In this document: piece by piece, positions 13,401-25,400 of the stretch
Layout of the letters: the number at the start of each line of letters is the position of its first letter
Position numbering within the stretch: position 1 is the first letter of the stretch
NCBI GenBank assembly: GCA_034401135.1
Contig: JAWZSP010000001.1
Location: forward strand, 6,200,001 to 6,264,000
DNA length: 64,000 bases
DNA from: Volutella citrinella
Taxonomy: Eukaryota; Ascomycota; Sordariomycetes; Hypocreales; Nectriaceae
Direction: 5' to 3'
The notes under the pieces: generated by a model
The model's input: only the letters and a program-made list of their open reading frames with translations
Database searches by the model: none
What the model was told of the DNA's origin: nothing
Position numbers and translations under genes: made by a program

Positions 13401-16400
13401 CGGAAACACTTGCACGCAATACGGAACGTGCGTGCCTATCACGGTGTGCAAGAAGGCCAGCGAATGCAAGGATGGCCATTCCTGCAAGGATAATCTCTGC
13501 ACTGCCGACGAACCCTGCGAGGACGACAACGACTGTGACAACACCCAGATCTGCAGCAAGACTGGCGCTTGCATTCCCAAGATTCCATGTTCGCCAGATG
13601 GGACTTGTCCCAAAGGCAAGACCTGCGTCAAAAACGTGTGTATCGAGTCAGGCCCTTCGACTGGCTCGGCTGGACCAACATCCACGGCTGGACGCCTCAC
13701 CCCCGAAGGCGGCCGGAGTACCGCACCATCTGTTCCAACGAAATCTGGCCGCGGCACGACTGCTCCCACAGCCCAGAAACCTTCCACTGCTGGCAAATCA
13801 CCTACTAAGACCCAAACTTCGACAGCAGCCTCAACGACATCTGCTGGTGCTCAGAGCACCTCGAGCAGCGCCCCTGCTAAAAGCTCGTCCAGTCCTGCCG
13901 CAACCACGTCAAAGGCCCCTGCGAGTGGCACTAGCTCAAGAACCCAGGCTACCGGTGGGAGCTTTATTCCAGGTGGATTTGACGCTGGTAGTACCACTAG
14001 CCGAGCTGCCGGAGCAGGTACTACTAAAGGTGCTGGAGCTGGGACCAAAGCCAGCACTACCAAAGCTGCCGGAGGTGAAACCAAAGCCAGTACCACCAAA
14101 GCTGCCGGAGGTGAATCCAAAGCTGCTACTACCAAGGCTGCTGGAGGCGAAACCAAAGCTGGCACAACTAAGGGTCCTGGAGCTGGAACTCGAGCCGGTA
14201 CTACCCAAAGTGCTGGAACCGAAGTCATAGCTGGAGCCGGCACTACCAAGGGTGCTGGCGCTGGAACCAAAGCCGGCACCACTAAAGTTGCTGGAGGTGA
14301 AACCAGACCTGGCACCACTAAAGGTGCTGGAGGTGAAACCAGAGCCGGTACTACCCAAGGGGCCGCAGCCGGAGCCGGCACCACTCAAGCTGGAGTCGGA
14401 GCTGGAACGACTCAAGGAGTTGGTGGTGGCGCTAAAACTTCACAAGGTGCTGGAGCTGGTGGTCCTCAAGGCGGTGCGGGATCGACTCAGCCTGGGGGAG
14501 AGGAAGAAGGCAAGAGCTCGTCTCCCGCGGCTGGTGGAGAAGCTCAGACTTCAGCCCCCGGTGGTGGCGGTGGCGGCAGCGGCGGCGGTGGTGGTGGAGC
14601 TCAGACAGATGCCGGCGCTCAGTCTGTTGCTGGTGGCTCAGGAACGTCAACTGGTGGCCAAGGAGCTGCTGGCGCTGGTTCAAACACCGCTGCCGGTGCT
14701 CCTTCCAGCTCCAAGCCAGCAACGCAGTCCAGTTACGCCCCTGGCACGCAGTCCTTTGGAGTCGCGGGTGGTGCCTCCAGCTCTGCTGCTCAGCCTACCA
14801 AATCGGCTGGTCCCGCAAAATCGGCCAGCCCCACGAAATCGGCCAGCCCAACGAAATCGGCCGGCCCCACGAAATCGGCCGGCACCACGAAACCGGCCGC
14901 TCCCACAACATCGGCGGCTCGCACATCAACGAGCTCGCGGGCAGCCCCAACCACGTCATCTGGGGCACCTGCCAGTAGCTCTTCTTCTGCCGCTTCGTCC
15001 ACTGCGCGGTCTAGTAACACCGCGGGCCAAACTATTGCAGGAGTCGGGACGAAGAGCTCAGGACCCGGGACAAAGAGCGCGGGACCCGGGACGAAGAGTG
15101 CAGAACCCGGGACGAAGAGTGCAGCAGCCAGTACAAAGAGTCAAGGCGCCGGTACAAAGAGCGCTGGAGCTGGGACGAAGAGCGCTGGAACAACCAGATC
15201 CACTGTCACCACCGCAACTCGGGGTACCGCAACCGCCACAAGCGGACCTACTCGGAAGTCCTGCACTCTTAGTTCGGACTGTGGAAAGGATGGCATTTGT
15301 CGATTTGGTACTTGTGCAAGCATCTGCAAAAGTGACATCGACTGCAAGGCTGGCCTCCAATGCGAGGAAGGTGCCTGCATTGTGGCTATCCCTTGCAACT
15401 CCAAAGCTGACTGCCCGACCGGCGATAAATGCACAAGCGACGGCTCATGTGTCCCTGTTCAAGGCTGTCTGACGACTGTTGACTGTGGAACCGGAGACAC
15501 TTGCCAGGCAGGAAAGTGTGTGAGCGCAACTCCATGCGGGCTTGACAAAGACTGTGGTAGTGGTCTCAAGTGTGTCACTGGTTACTGCGCCCCACCACTG
15601 CCCTGCAAGACAGACCCCGACTGCAAAGCTGGAAGCGAGAAATGCAACTCCAACGGAGCGTGTGTCCCCAAGGATGGCTGCAACCTCGACCATGACTGTG
15701 ACAAGGGTTTCGTTTGCAGCACTCTAAACAAGACTTGCATCGCCGCGGCTCAATGTGTGAGCACGCCCGAATGCTCCACCGGATACCAGTGTCAGAACGG
15801 TAAATGTGTGCCAGCCAATGCTTGCAGCTCCGGTGTCGACTGTTCCCAGGGCGAAAGTTGTAAGAACGGAGCTTGTGTTGCCGTCAAGCCCTGCGCTGTT
15901 GACAACGACTGTCCCCAAGGTCAGTCATGTCGCGAGCACGGAGCCTGCGTGGCCAAGACGGCTTGTACCAACTCGACTGGCTGTCCTCATGGCGAGACAT
16001 GTAACAGTCAGGGTGTCTGTGTGAGCGAATCACCTTGTTCTAATGACGGTGACTGCGACCCTGGATTGATGTGCACATCCAATGGTTGCTGTGTGTCAGA
16101 GTCTGGCTGCAAGAGTTCGGCGGATTGCCGACAGGGCGAGACCTGTGTCGACGGCAAATGTGGCGCCCTCAACAAGTGCAACTCGACTGACAGCTGTCCT
16201 GCCGGCCAAGAGTGCAGCACCCACAATGCCTGCGTGCCAGCCCAAGGCTGTGGGACGGACTCACACTGCGGAGCAGGACGGGCCTGCAAAAACGGCTCGT
16301 GCATCCCCAAGTCGGGCTGCATTGTGACGTCCGACTGTGGCGCCAACCTCGTGTGCGACAATGGCGAATGTGTGAAGAAGGTTCCCTGTGCCGATGACAA

Positions 16401-19400
16401 CGACTGCAAGCCAGGTCAGACATGTAAGGGTGGTGTCTGCTCTACACGAACGGTCTCCTGCTCTGTCGAAACCGATTGCGCGGCCGGCTACGTCTGCAAA
16501 AACAGTCTGTGCCAGCCCGAGCCTCCTTGCGTCGCTGATTCGAACTGTCGTAAGGGCGAGATTTGCAACGCAGGCGCTTGTGTTCTCGGAAAAACTTGCA
16601 CCACGGCCGCTGACTGCAATGTCAATGCTGGCGAGATTTGCAACAACGGTCTCTGTAGAGGCTCAATCAAGCCCGAAGGGGAAGGCACCACAGCTGCGTC
16701 GGGACGACCTCCCACGAGGACTGGAACGACTACTTCGGGTGCTGCGGGAGCCAAAGCGTCAACTACTGGTCCCGCAGCAGGCACCGCAAAGACGGTAGGA
16801 ACCGCAAAGACAGCAGGCACTGTAAAGACGGAAGGAACCGCAAAGACGGCGGGAACTGCGAAGACGGCGGGAACTTCCAAGCCCGAAGGAACTGCAAAGA
16901 CGACAGGCACTGCAAAGACAGCAGGCACTGCAAAGACAGCAGGCACTGCAAAGACGGAAGGAACCGCAAAGACAGCGGGCACTTTGAAGCCGGAAGGAAC
17001 TGCAATTTCAGAAGGCACTGCAAAGACGGCGGGAACTGCAAAGACGGCAGGAACCGCAAAGACAGCAGGCACCGCAAAGCCAGAAGGAACCGCAAAAACA
17101 GAAGCAACCGCAAAGACAGCAGGCACTGCAACGACAGCAGGCACTGCAAAGACGGAAGGGACAGCAAAGACAGCAGGCACTGCAACGACAGCAGGCACTG
17201 CAAAGACGGAAGGGACAGCAAAGACGGCGGGAACTTTGAAGCCGGAAGGAACCGCAAAATCGGAAGGAACTGCAAAGACAGCAGGAACTGCAAAGTCGGC
17301 AGGAACTACGAAGTCTGCGTCGGCAAGTGCGGGTCCGCAGAAATCGGGCACCACTAGAGCAGCCGCGCCATCTTCCTCAAAGCCTGCTGCTGGTGGCGCA
17401 TCGTCTTCTACGGGCGATGGCGGCTTCGGCATCCAGGGCACAACCGTCGCTACGGCACGCGGTGCCACCACGTCGGCTGCCGCAGGAGCATCCACGCGCG
17501 CTGGCGCCTCGACTTCAGCGCCTGTTGGAAAGTCACCTTCGACTACGGCACCTGCAGGAAAATCACCTTCGGGTTCAGCACCTGCAGGCAAATCTGCGTC
17601 TACATCTGCCGCCGCGTCTGCATCAGTCGCGGCAGGGAAGACTTCCGGTGCGGCTGCTAAGACTTCAGGCTCGGCCGCCAAGGCTTCGGGCTCGGCCGCT
17701 AAGACCTCGGGGTCGGCTGCGAAGACTTCCGGCACTGCTTCCCGCACCACCACAACGGCCGGGGACTTTCAACCTCAGGATGCCACGTCGGACCGGAGCA
17801 CAAAGCCTGCAACTGCTCCACCCAGCTCACCGACTGGTGGCATCTGCAACGCCGACACGGACTGCTCCAAAGGTCATAGATGCAAGGCCCAGATCTGCGT
17901 CCCTTCTGCCCTCCCAGACTGTGGAACCTCCAGCGCCTGCAAGGCTGGCCAGATGTGTGTTGGTGGTGTCTGCATCCCTGCCTCGCTCGAGCAATGCAAC
18001 ATCAATTCCAAGTGTCCCAAGGACCAGTACTGCTCTTCGCTTGCGTACTGCATGCCCACGAACCTCACCACTTGCACACTCGACTCTCAATGTGCACCCC
18101 AGACGACGTGTACTGGTGGCCTGTGCCTTTCCCAGGTTCCCATCCCCAATTGCAAGTCCAAGTCTGACTGCAAAGTTGGCGAGGCTTGCACAGCCGGCCG
18201 CTGTCTGCCCGACAACATCAACGGCTGCAAGTCGTCTCTCGAGTGTGGCCCGGGACGCAATTGCACAAGCAACGCGTGTCTGCCCAGCACACTGCCCAAG
18301 TGCAAGAGCGACGCTGAATGCTCCGACCATACTGTGTGTCGGCTGGGAGTTTGTCTGCCGGATGTCACCACTAGCTGTCAAAAGGATTCGGATTGTGTGA
18401 GGGCACAGAGCTGCCAGGCCGGACTCTGCCTCCCTGATATCCGATATCCGAACTGTACTCTCAGTTCCAACTGCACCAATGGTCAGGCCTGTGTGGGCGG
18501 CATCTGTCTCCCGGAAGGCATGTCTGGCTGCACAAGAAACTCCAACTGCACGGTCGATGGTCAGGCGTGTGTTGGAGGCATCTGCCTACCCGCTGGCCTT
18601 CCACCCTGCAGGCTAAACTCAGACTGCGACAACAGCCAAATCTGCCGTGTCGGCCACTGTATCCCTGAGGCGATGCGCCCTTGTTCGGAGTCTAAGGAGT
18701 GTGGCACCGCGGAATCCTGCAGCGGAGGGATTTGTTTACCAAAAGAATATCCACCTTGCAAGAGCGATGGCGATTGCGGCAGCGGCGAGGCCTGCAGGAA
18801 CAGCACTTGCTTGCCCACCACCCTCAAGACATGCAAGGGCTCTGGTGACTGTGGGACGGCTCAAGATTGCCGCGCCGGTGTCTGTTTGCCAAGTACTCTG
18901 CCAGATTGTCTCACAGACGGTGATTGTGGTGGCGAAGCACTCTGTCGTCTCAGTATCTGCATGCCGCCAAACATCACCACCTGCGCAACTGCTGCTGCAT
19001 GCGGTGCCAACAAGACTTGCACGGGAGGTACCTGTCTCCCGGAGTCCTACCCACCGTGCAAGTCGGATAGCAACTGTGGCAAGAAGCAGTCATGCTACGG
19101 AATGGTCTGTCTTCCTGACTCACTCGTGCTCTGCGGGTCGACACCTGAATGCAAGCCCGATCAGAACTGCAAGAACGGAGTCTGCCTCCCCAAGTCTTTC
19201 ACCGAGTGCAAGAATAACACGGGATGCACCTCCGGAAAAGTTTGCCGAATAGGTGTTTGCCTTGACCCGAACATGGCCATCTGCAAATCTGATACCGACT
19301 GCGCTGCGAAAGAAAATTGCGTTGCTGGAGTGTGCGCGCCACACGTATTCCCGGGCTGCCAAACCTCAGCCAACTGCACCAAGGGTCAGACTTGCACTTC

Positions 19401-22400
19401 GTCAGTGTGTCTGCCATCCGGACTCAAGGGATGCTCTTCCAGCAGCCAATGCACCGATGGGCAGACTTGTCGGGCTGGAGTCTGTGTGCCGACTGCTCTC
19501 CCATCTTGCATAGATGATGATGATTGCGAGTCGACCGAGGCATGCCGGGTTGGCTCTTGTCTACCCAAGGCTCTTATATCGTGCACTACCAACCAGCAGT
19601 GCTCATCGGGACAAAACTGCACAGCAGGCATCTGCCTTGCATCTCCATACCCAGCATGCACCACCAAGGCTCAGTGCGCCGCAGGCCAGGTATGCACAGG
19701 CGGCTCTTGCTTCCCCAGTGGAGTGACGAACTGCTCCGCCAGCACCAACTGCACGACCGGCCAGGCCTGTCGAGGAGGGGCCTGTCTGCCAAGCACCTTG
19801 GGATCCTGCGTCACGGATAAAGACTGCAATAATGTGCAGGTTTGCCGCTTTTCGACCTGCGTCCCCAGAAACATGACCAAATGCACACCGTCGAACACAA
19901 CCCCGGGAACTACCACGGGCTGCAGCGCCGGGCAGACTTGCACTGGAGGCTTCTGTGTACCCGAACCTTTCCCTACCTGTAAGATGGATCACGAGTGCCT
20001 TGCCAAGGAAGATTGCACAGCTGGACGATGTTTGCCTGCAGGCCTCGTCACTTGCCAGTCGTCCAGGGATTGCCCCAATGACCAAGACTGCAGATCAGGA
20101 TTGTGCCTCCCCGGAAGTATCACCAACTGCACGGCTGACGCCCAGTGCAGCAAAAAGGCAACTTGTCGGTTCGGTTCATGTCTTCCTCTGGACATGTCCA
20201 CTTGCAAACTTGATGAGCAGTGCACCCCTGCACAGCGGTGCCAGGCCGGTGTTTGTATGCCGCGGGAGTTCCCGGTTTGCGCGAGCAACCAAGATTGCGA
20301 GTCCAACAACTCATGCAGGAACGGAACGTGTCTTCCCAACATCTTCTCAGTCTGTGGCGCCAATGGAGCGTGTGCCGGCACCGGGAGAGTTTGCTCGCAG
20401 GGCGTCTGCGTCCCTAGCACTCTCAACAACTGCACTGCTGATGGTGACTGTGCGATCAATCACCACTGCCGCATCAACAAGTGTATCCCACAGAACATAA
20501 CCAGTTGTACCCAGGATGCCAACTGCATGGCCACCCAGGCTTGCAGTGGCGGTCTTTGCACTGACCAGAAGTTTGGCACTTGCCGCATCGACTCTGACTG
20601 CAACACCGGTAGCAAAGAGGTCTGCAAGTCTGGCATATGTCTACCCAGCGGCCTCCTATCTTGCAGCTCGACAGCGGCCTGCGGCGACTCGCAGTCGTGT
20701 ACCTCTGGCGTATGCCTGCCCTCGAGCTACATCCCGTGCACGAATAATACTGGGTGTAACGCCAACGAGCTCTGTCGTCTTGGTCACTGTGTTCCTCAGG
20801 ACCTCAAACCTTGCGGTAATAGCACGAATTGCCCCAGGCAGCAAGCTTGCCTTGCCGGTGTCTGCCAACCTCAGCAATATCCGGTGTGCAAGGACGTGAC
20901 TGAATGCAGCAAGGGTAACAACTGCGTGGCTGGTTCTTGCATTCCCAATACACTCGGTTCCTGCAACCCAAACAACACGGCGAGCTGCGGCAAGAACCAG
21001 ATCTGCAAATCCGGCGTTTGTCTGCCAACAGTTTTGCCGACTTGCACAGGGGATACCAACTGCACCAAGAGCCAGGTCTGCAGACTAGGCTGCTGTCTTC
21101 CCGGAAACATCACTACCTGCCAAACCAACACGCAGTGCTCATCAACCCAGTCATGTACTGCCGGGATGTGTCTGCCGCTGGCCTTCCCCACCTGCAAAAC
21201 TGCTCAAGAGTGCAACACTGGGGAGTTGTGCATCTCAGGGCGGTGTTTCCCCGACAATGTGCCAACCTGCAAGGTCAATACAGATTGCAAGGCACAACTT
21301 ACAGTTTGCACAGGTGGCATCTGTCTCCCAGAGTCGCTCCCATCGTGCACAATGGACGACCAATGTTCAGGCACCGAGGTCTGCCGATCCAGTGTCTGCA
21401 TACCACACACTTTTACTTCATGCGCCAACGACACAAACTGCGGTTCCACCCAGGTTTGCGCAGGCGGGTTCTGCGTCGCTCAGACAGCGCAGAACTGTAC
21501 GGCGAAGACGAAGTGCGGCTCCGGAAATGCATGTACAGGTGGCATGTGTTTACCAACATCGCTCGCCAACTGCACCTCAAAAATGGACTGCGCGCGAGAT
21601 CAAGTCTGCAAGTCAGGAGCATGCTTCCCCGGCGGGCTGCCAACCTGCAAGGTCGACGGCGACTGCAGCACGTCCGAGATCTGCAGAGCCAACACCTGCA
21701 TTCCCAAGAAGCTTGTCGGATGCAATACTGAGAAGGACTGTGGCGCCGGGTATACTTGCACCGTTGGAATCTGCCTCAAAGATCCATTCCCTGCCTGCTT
21801 GAGAGACGAAGATTGCAAGTCTACCGAGGCCTGTCGATCGGGGTACTGCATGTCCAAAGTGATCAAAGGATGCAAGGAAGAAGGGGATTGCCCACTTGGT
21901 CAATCTTGCCTCTCCAAAAACTGTATCCCCGATTACATCAACTCTTGCGACAGCCAGCAGGACTGCAAGGAGCCTCTGGTCTGCAGGTATGGGTCTTGCC
22001 TTCCTCGGGTCATCAAAGCTTGCACTGCTGTCTCGGAATGCGCCCAGGGAGAGATGTGCAACGGCGGCCTGTGTTACCCCGAGCCCAACCCAGCATGCAC
22101 GGCTACACGAGACTGCGCATCCAATGAGGTTTGCACGTCTGGTAGATGCTTGCCCGCTGAAGTCAAGGCCTGCACAAAGAGCAGTGACTGCGGCACCGAC
22201 CGCTCTTGTCAACAAGGCGCATGTCTCCCGACCGTGCTGCCCAGCTGCAAGAACGACACCGACTGCTCATCCTCGCAGGCCTGCAGGCTGGGCCACTGCC
22301 TACCCATGCCGCTGTTGACTTGCACGACCAATGCCAACTGCACGGAAGGAAAAAACTGCACCGGTGGAATGTGTCTGCCCAGACTGTATCCCAGTTGCCA

Positions 22401-25400
22401 GTCGGACAGAAACTGCACCAAGAACCAGGTGTGCAAGGGCAGTTGTTGCGTTCCTAGCTCTATTGCCAACTGCACCAGCGACAGCAACTGTGCAAGTCAA
22501 CAGACATGCTCTAGCGGCGCCTGTCTACCCTCGGTCCTCTCCAAGTGCACCCTGGATTATCAGTGCTCTGCCGGCCATGTTTGTCGATTGGGCGTCTGTG
22601 TGCCCCAAACCCTCACCGTGTGCCAAAACGATACCGCTTGCAAAGATGCCGGCATTGATCAAAAATGTGTGGGCGGCTTTTGCCTTCCACCAGCATACAG
22701 CAACTGCACGCAGAACCGGGACTGCAGCAATCATGAGATCTGCGCTGGCGGCTCATGCCTTCCCGACACCCTTTCGCCTTGTGTCGGCGACTCTCAGTGC
22801 GGCGAATCGCAGATTTGCAAGTCTGGTGTTTGTCTGCCCAGCGCTCTTCTGACGTGCACCACCGACAAGCAGTGCAGCGATGGCCTTGTCTGTCGCGTTG
22901 GCTGCTGTCTGCCTCGAACACTGACCAGCTGCGTTGCGACCAAGGATTGCGGATCCAACCTCAACTGTACAGCAGGCCTCTGTATCCCGTCCATCTTCCC
23001 AGGCTGCAAAGTGGCGTCGGATTGCGGCAGCGGACATACCTGTACGTCCAAAACCTGTGTGCCCAGCGGCCTGAAGAACTGTACCGCCAAGACGGCCAGC
23101 ACCGACTGTGAGGGGAACCAGGTCTGCAAGGACGGCGTCTGTCTCCCAAGCACACTGCCGGCTTGTTCTGGCAACGACAACAACTGCACGGCAACGGACC
23201 ATGTTTGCCGTCTGGGAACCTGCGTTCCTCGCAACATGACCGTCTGCTCCAACAGCAGCCAGTGCAGCCAGTCCCAGTCATGCACCGGCGGGGTCTGTCT
23301 GCCCTCTGAATACCCGCCTTGCAATGCCACAGGCTCTGGGTCCAACGGCTGCGGTTCCAACCAGACTTGCATCCAGGGCCACTGCCTCCCAGGTGGTACC
23401 AAGCCTTGCCAGACCGGCAACGTCTGCCCCGCAGGCCAGACCTGCACATCGGGCGCCTGTCTACCCAGCCAGCTTGCTCCTTGCCAGCTTGACGAACAGT
23501 GCGGGACGGGCAAGGTCTGCCGTGTTGGACGATGCATCCCGACGTCGACATCCACCTGTCAGTCCACTGAGAACTGCAAGGGCAACAACAACACTGTATG
23601 CTCTGGCGGTTTCTGTATCCCAGCCTCTGTTGGCAACTGTACCTCGGGCAAGGATTGCGACAGCACCGAGACGTGCCGTAACGGACTGTGCATCCCCGTC
23701 ATCCTGACCGCCTGCGACGTCAACTCGACGACTGCAAACGCCTCCTGCTCGGCGGGAAGCGGCTGCGTCGCAGGCACATGCCTCCCCAACAACCTCCCCA
23801 AGTGCCAAGTGGACAAGGACTGCGGCGCCTCACGCATCTGCCGTCTCAAGGTCTGCATGCCGAGCCAGATCACCAACTGCACAACAGCGGCGGACTGCTC
23901 GAGCAACCACACGTGCAGCAGCGGAATCTGCGCTCCACGGCCATATGCCGATTGTCTCGCTGACGCGGATTGCCTCAAGGGCCACAGCTGCCGGAAAGGA
24001 ACTTGTATTCCTTCCAATATTCCCACATGTGGTGCGAACGGGGCTGGCTGTCCATCCGCAAGCAACTGCACCAGCGGAGTCTGCCTCCCCGGCACGTTAC
24101 CCAACTGTACCTCGGATTCGCAGTGCGGAAGTCGTCAGCTCTGCCGCTTGGGACGTTGTATCCCCACTGAGATGAACATCTGCACATCAAAGGCCAACTG
24201 CAACACGGACGAGGTATGCACTGGCGGCCTCTGCTGTCCCGAGAAGTTCCCCAAGTGTTCTGTCAGCGCCGACTGCGTCCAAGGCGACAGCTGTGTTGGC
24301 GGCACCTGCTTGCCAAGCTCTCTTCCTAAATGTGCAACGACAGCCGACTGCAGCACAGGCCAGAGGTGCGAATCCGGCAAGTGTATTCCCTCCAGCCTGG
24401 CGCCTTGTACTGGTGATTCCGACTGCGCTGCCCGCCAGCTGTGCCGACTTGGAGTCTGTATGCCGAGTTCTCTCAACCAATGCCAGAACAAGGCCCAGTG
24501 TAGCACCAACCAGACTTGCACTGCCGGCCTTTGTCTCCCGCAGCCGTACGACACATGCAACAAGACGTCAGACTGCGGCAAACAGGCGACCTGTTCCAGC
24601 GGTGTCTGTCTCCCTACCACTCTGCCTGCGTGCACGGCGACCCCCAACAACTGCACGGGGTCGCAATCTTGTATTGGCGGGGTGTGTCTCTCTGGCGGCT
24701 TGCTCAAATGTGCCGAGGACGACGACTGTGCAGTCAACCAGGTCTGCCGCCACGAGCGTTGCATGCCGAAGACTCTTGTCACCTGCGTCGACAGCAAGCA
24801 GTGTGCCGCAAACGAGACGTGTTCCGACGGCTTGTGTCTACCCCAATCCTATCCTAGCTGTTCCAAAGACACGGAGTGCCCAGGAAAGACTGGTGCACAG
24901 TATTGCCGCGGTGGTATATGCGTTCCAAGCGCGGTCAAGGGTTGCCAGTCCAACTCGGACTGCGGAAAGAACACCATCTGCACGGGTGGATCTTGTCTTC
25001 CCGATTCCCTGGAACCATGCAAGAGTAGCCCTGATTGCGCCAGCAGCCAGGTTTGTCGGCTTGGCGTCTGTCTCCCGAACAACATCACAACCTGCTCTTC
25101 GACCGGCTCTTCGACCACTAGCGGGCCAAAGACCACTACCGGGCCAAAAGCCACCACCAGTGCCACCTCTGGAACTGCGGGTGGCGACAGCGCTCAGTGT
25201 GCCAGTGGACAGACTTGCACAGGCCAAATTTGCGTGTCTGAAATCTTCCCCAAATGCGCCGCTGCGAAAGACTGTCCATCGACCCAGGCCTGCATCGGCG
25301 GGACCTGCGTGCCCAAGACGATTCCAGCTTGCGTCACCTCTGTCGACTGTGGCTCCGGCCTTGCGTGTAAGTCTGGAGCCTGTATACCCACGGCCCTTCA

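Noticed and set aside
16780..17315. CRISPR-like appearance of regular short repeats
   Set aside because: The 15-bp units are contiguous without spacers, in frame within a coding region, and the genome is eukaryotic.
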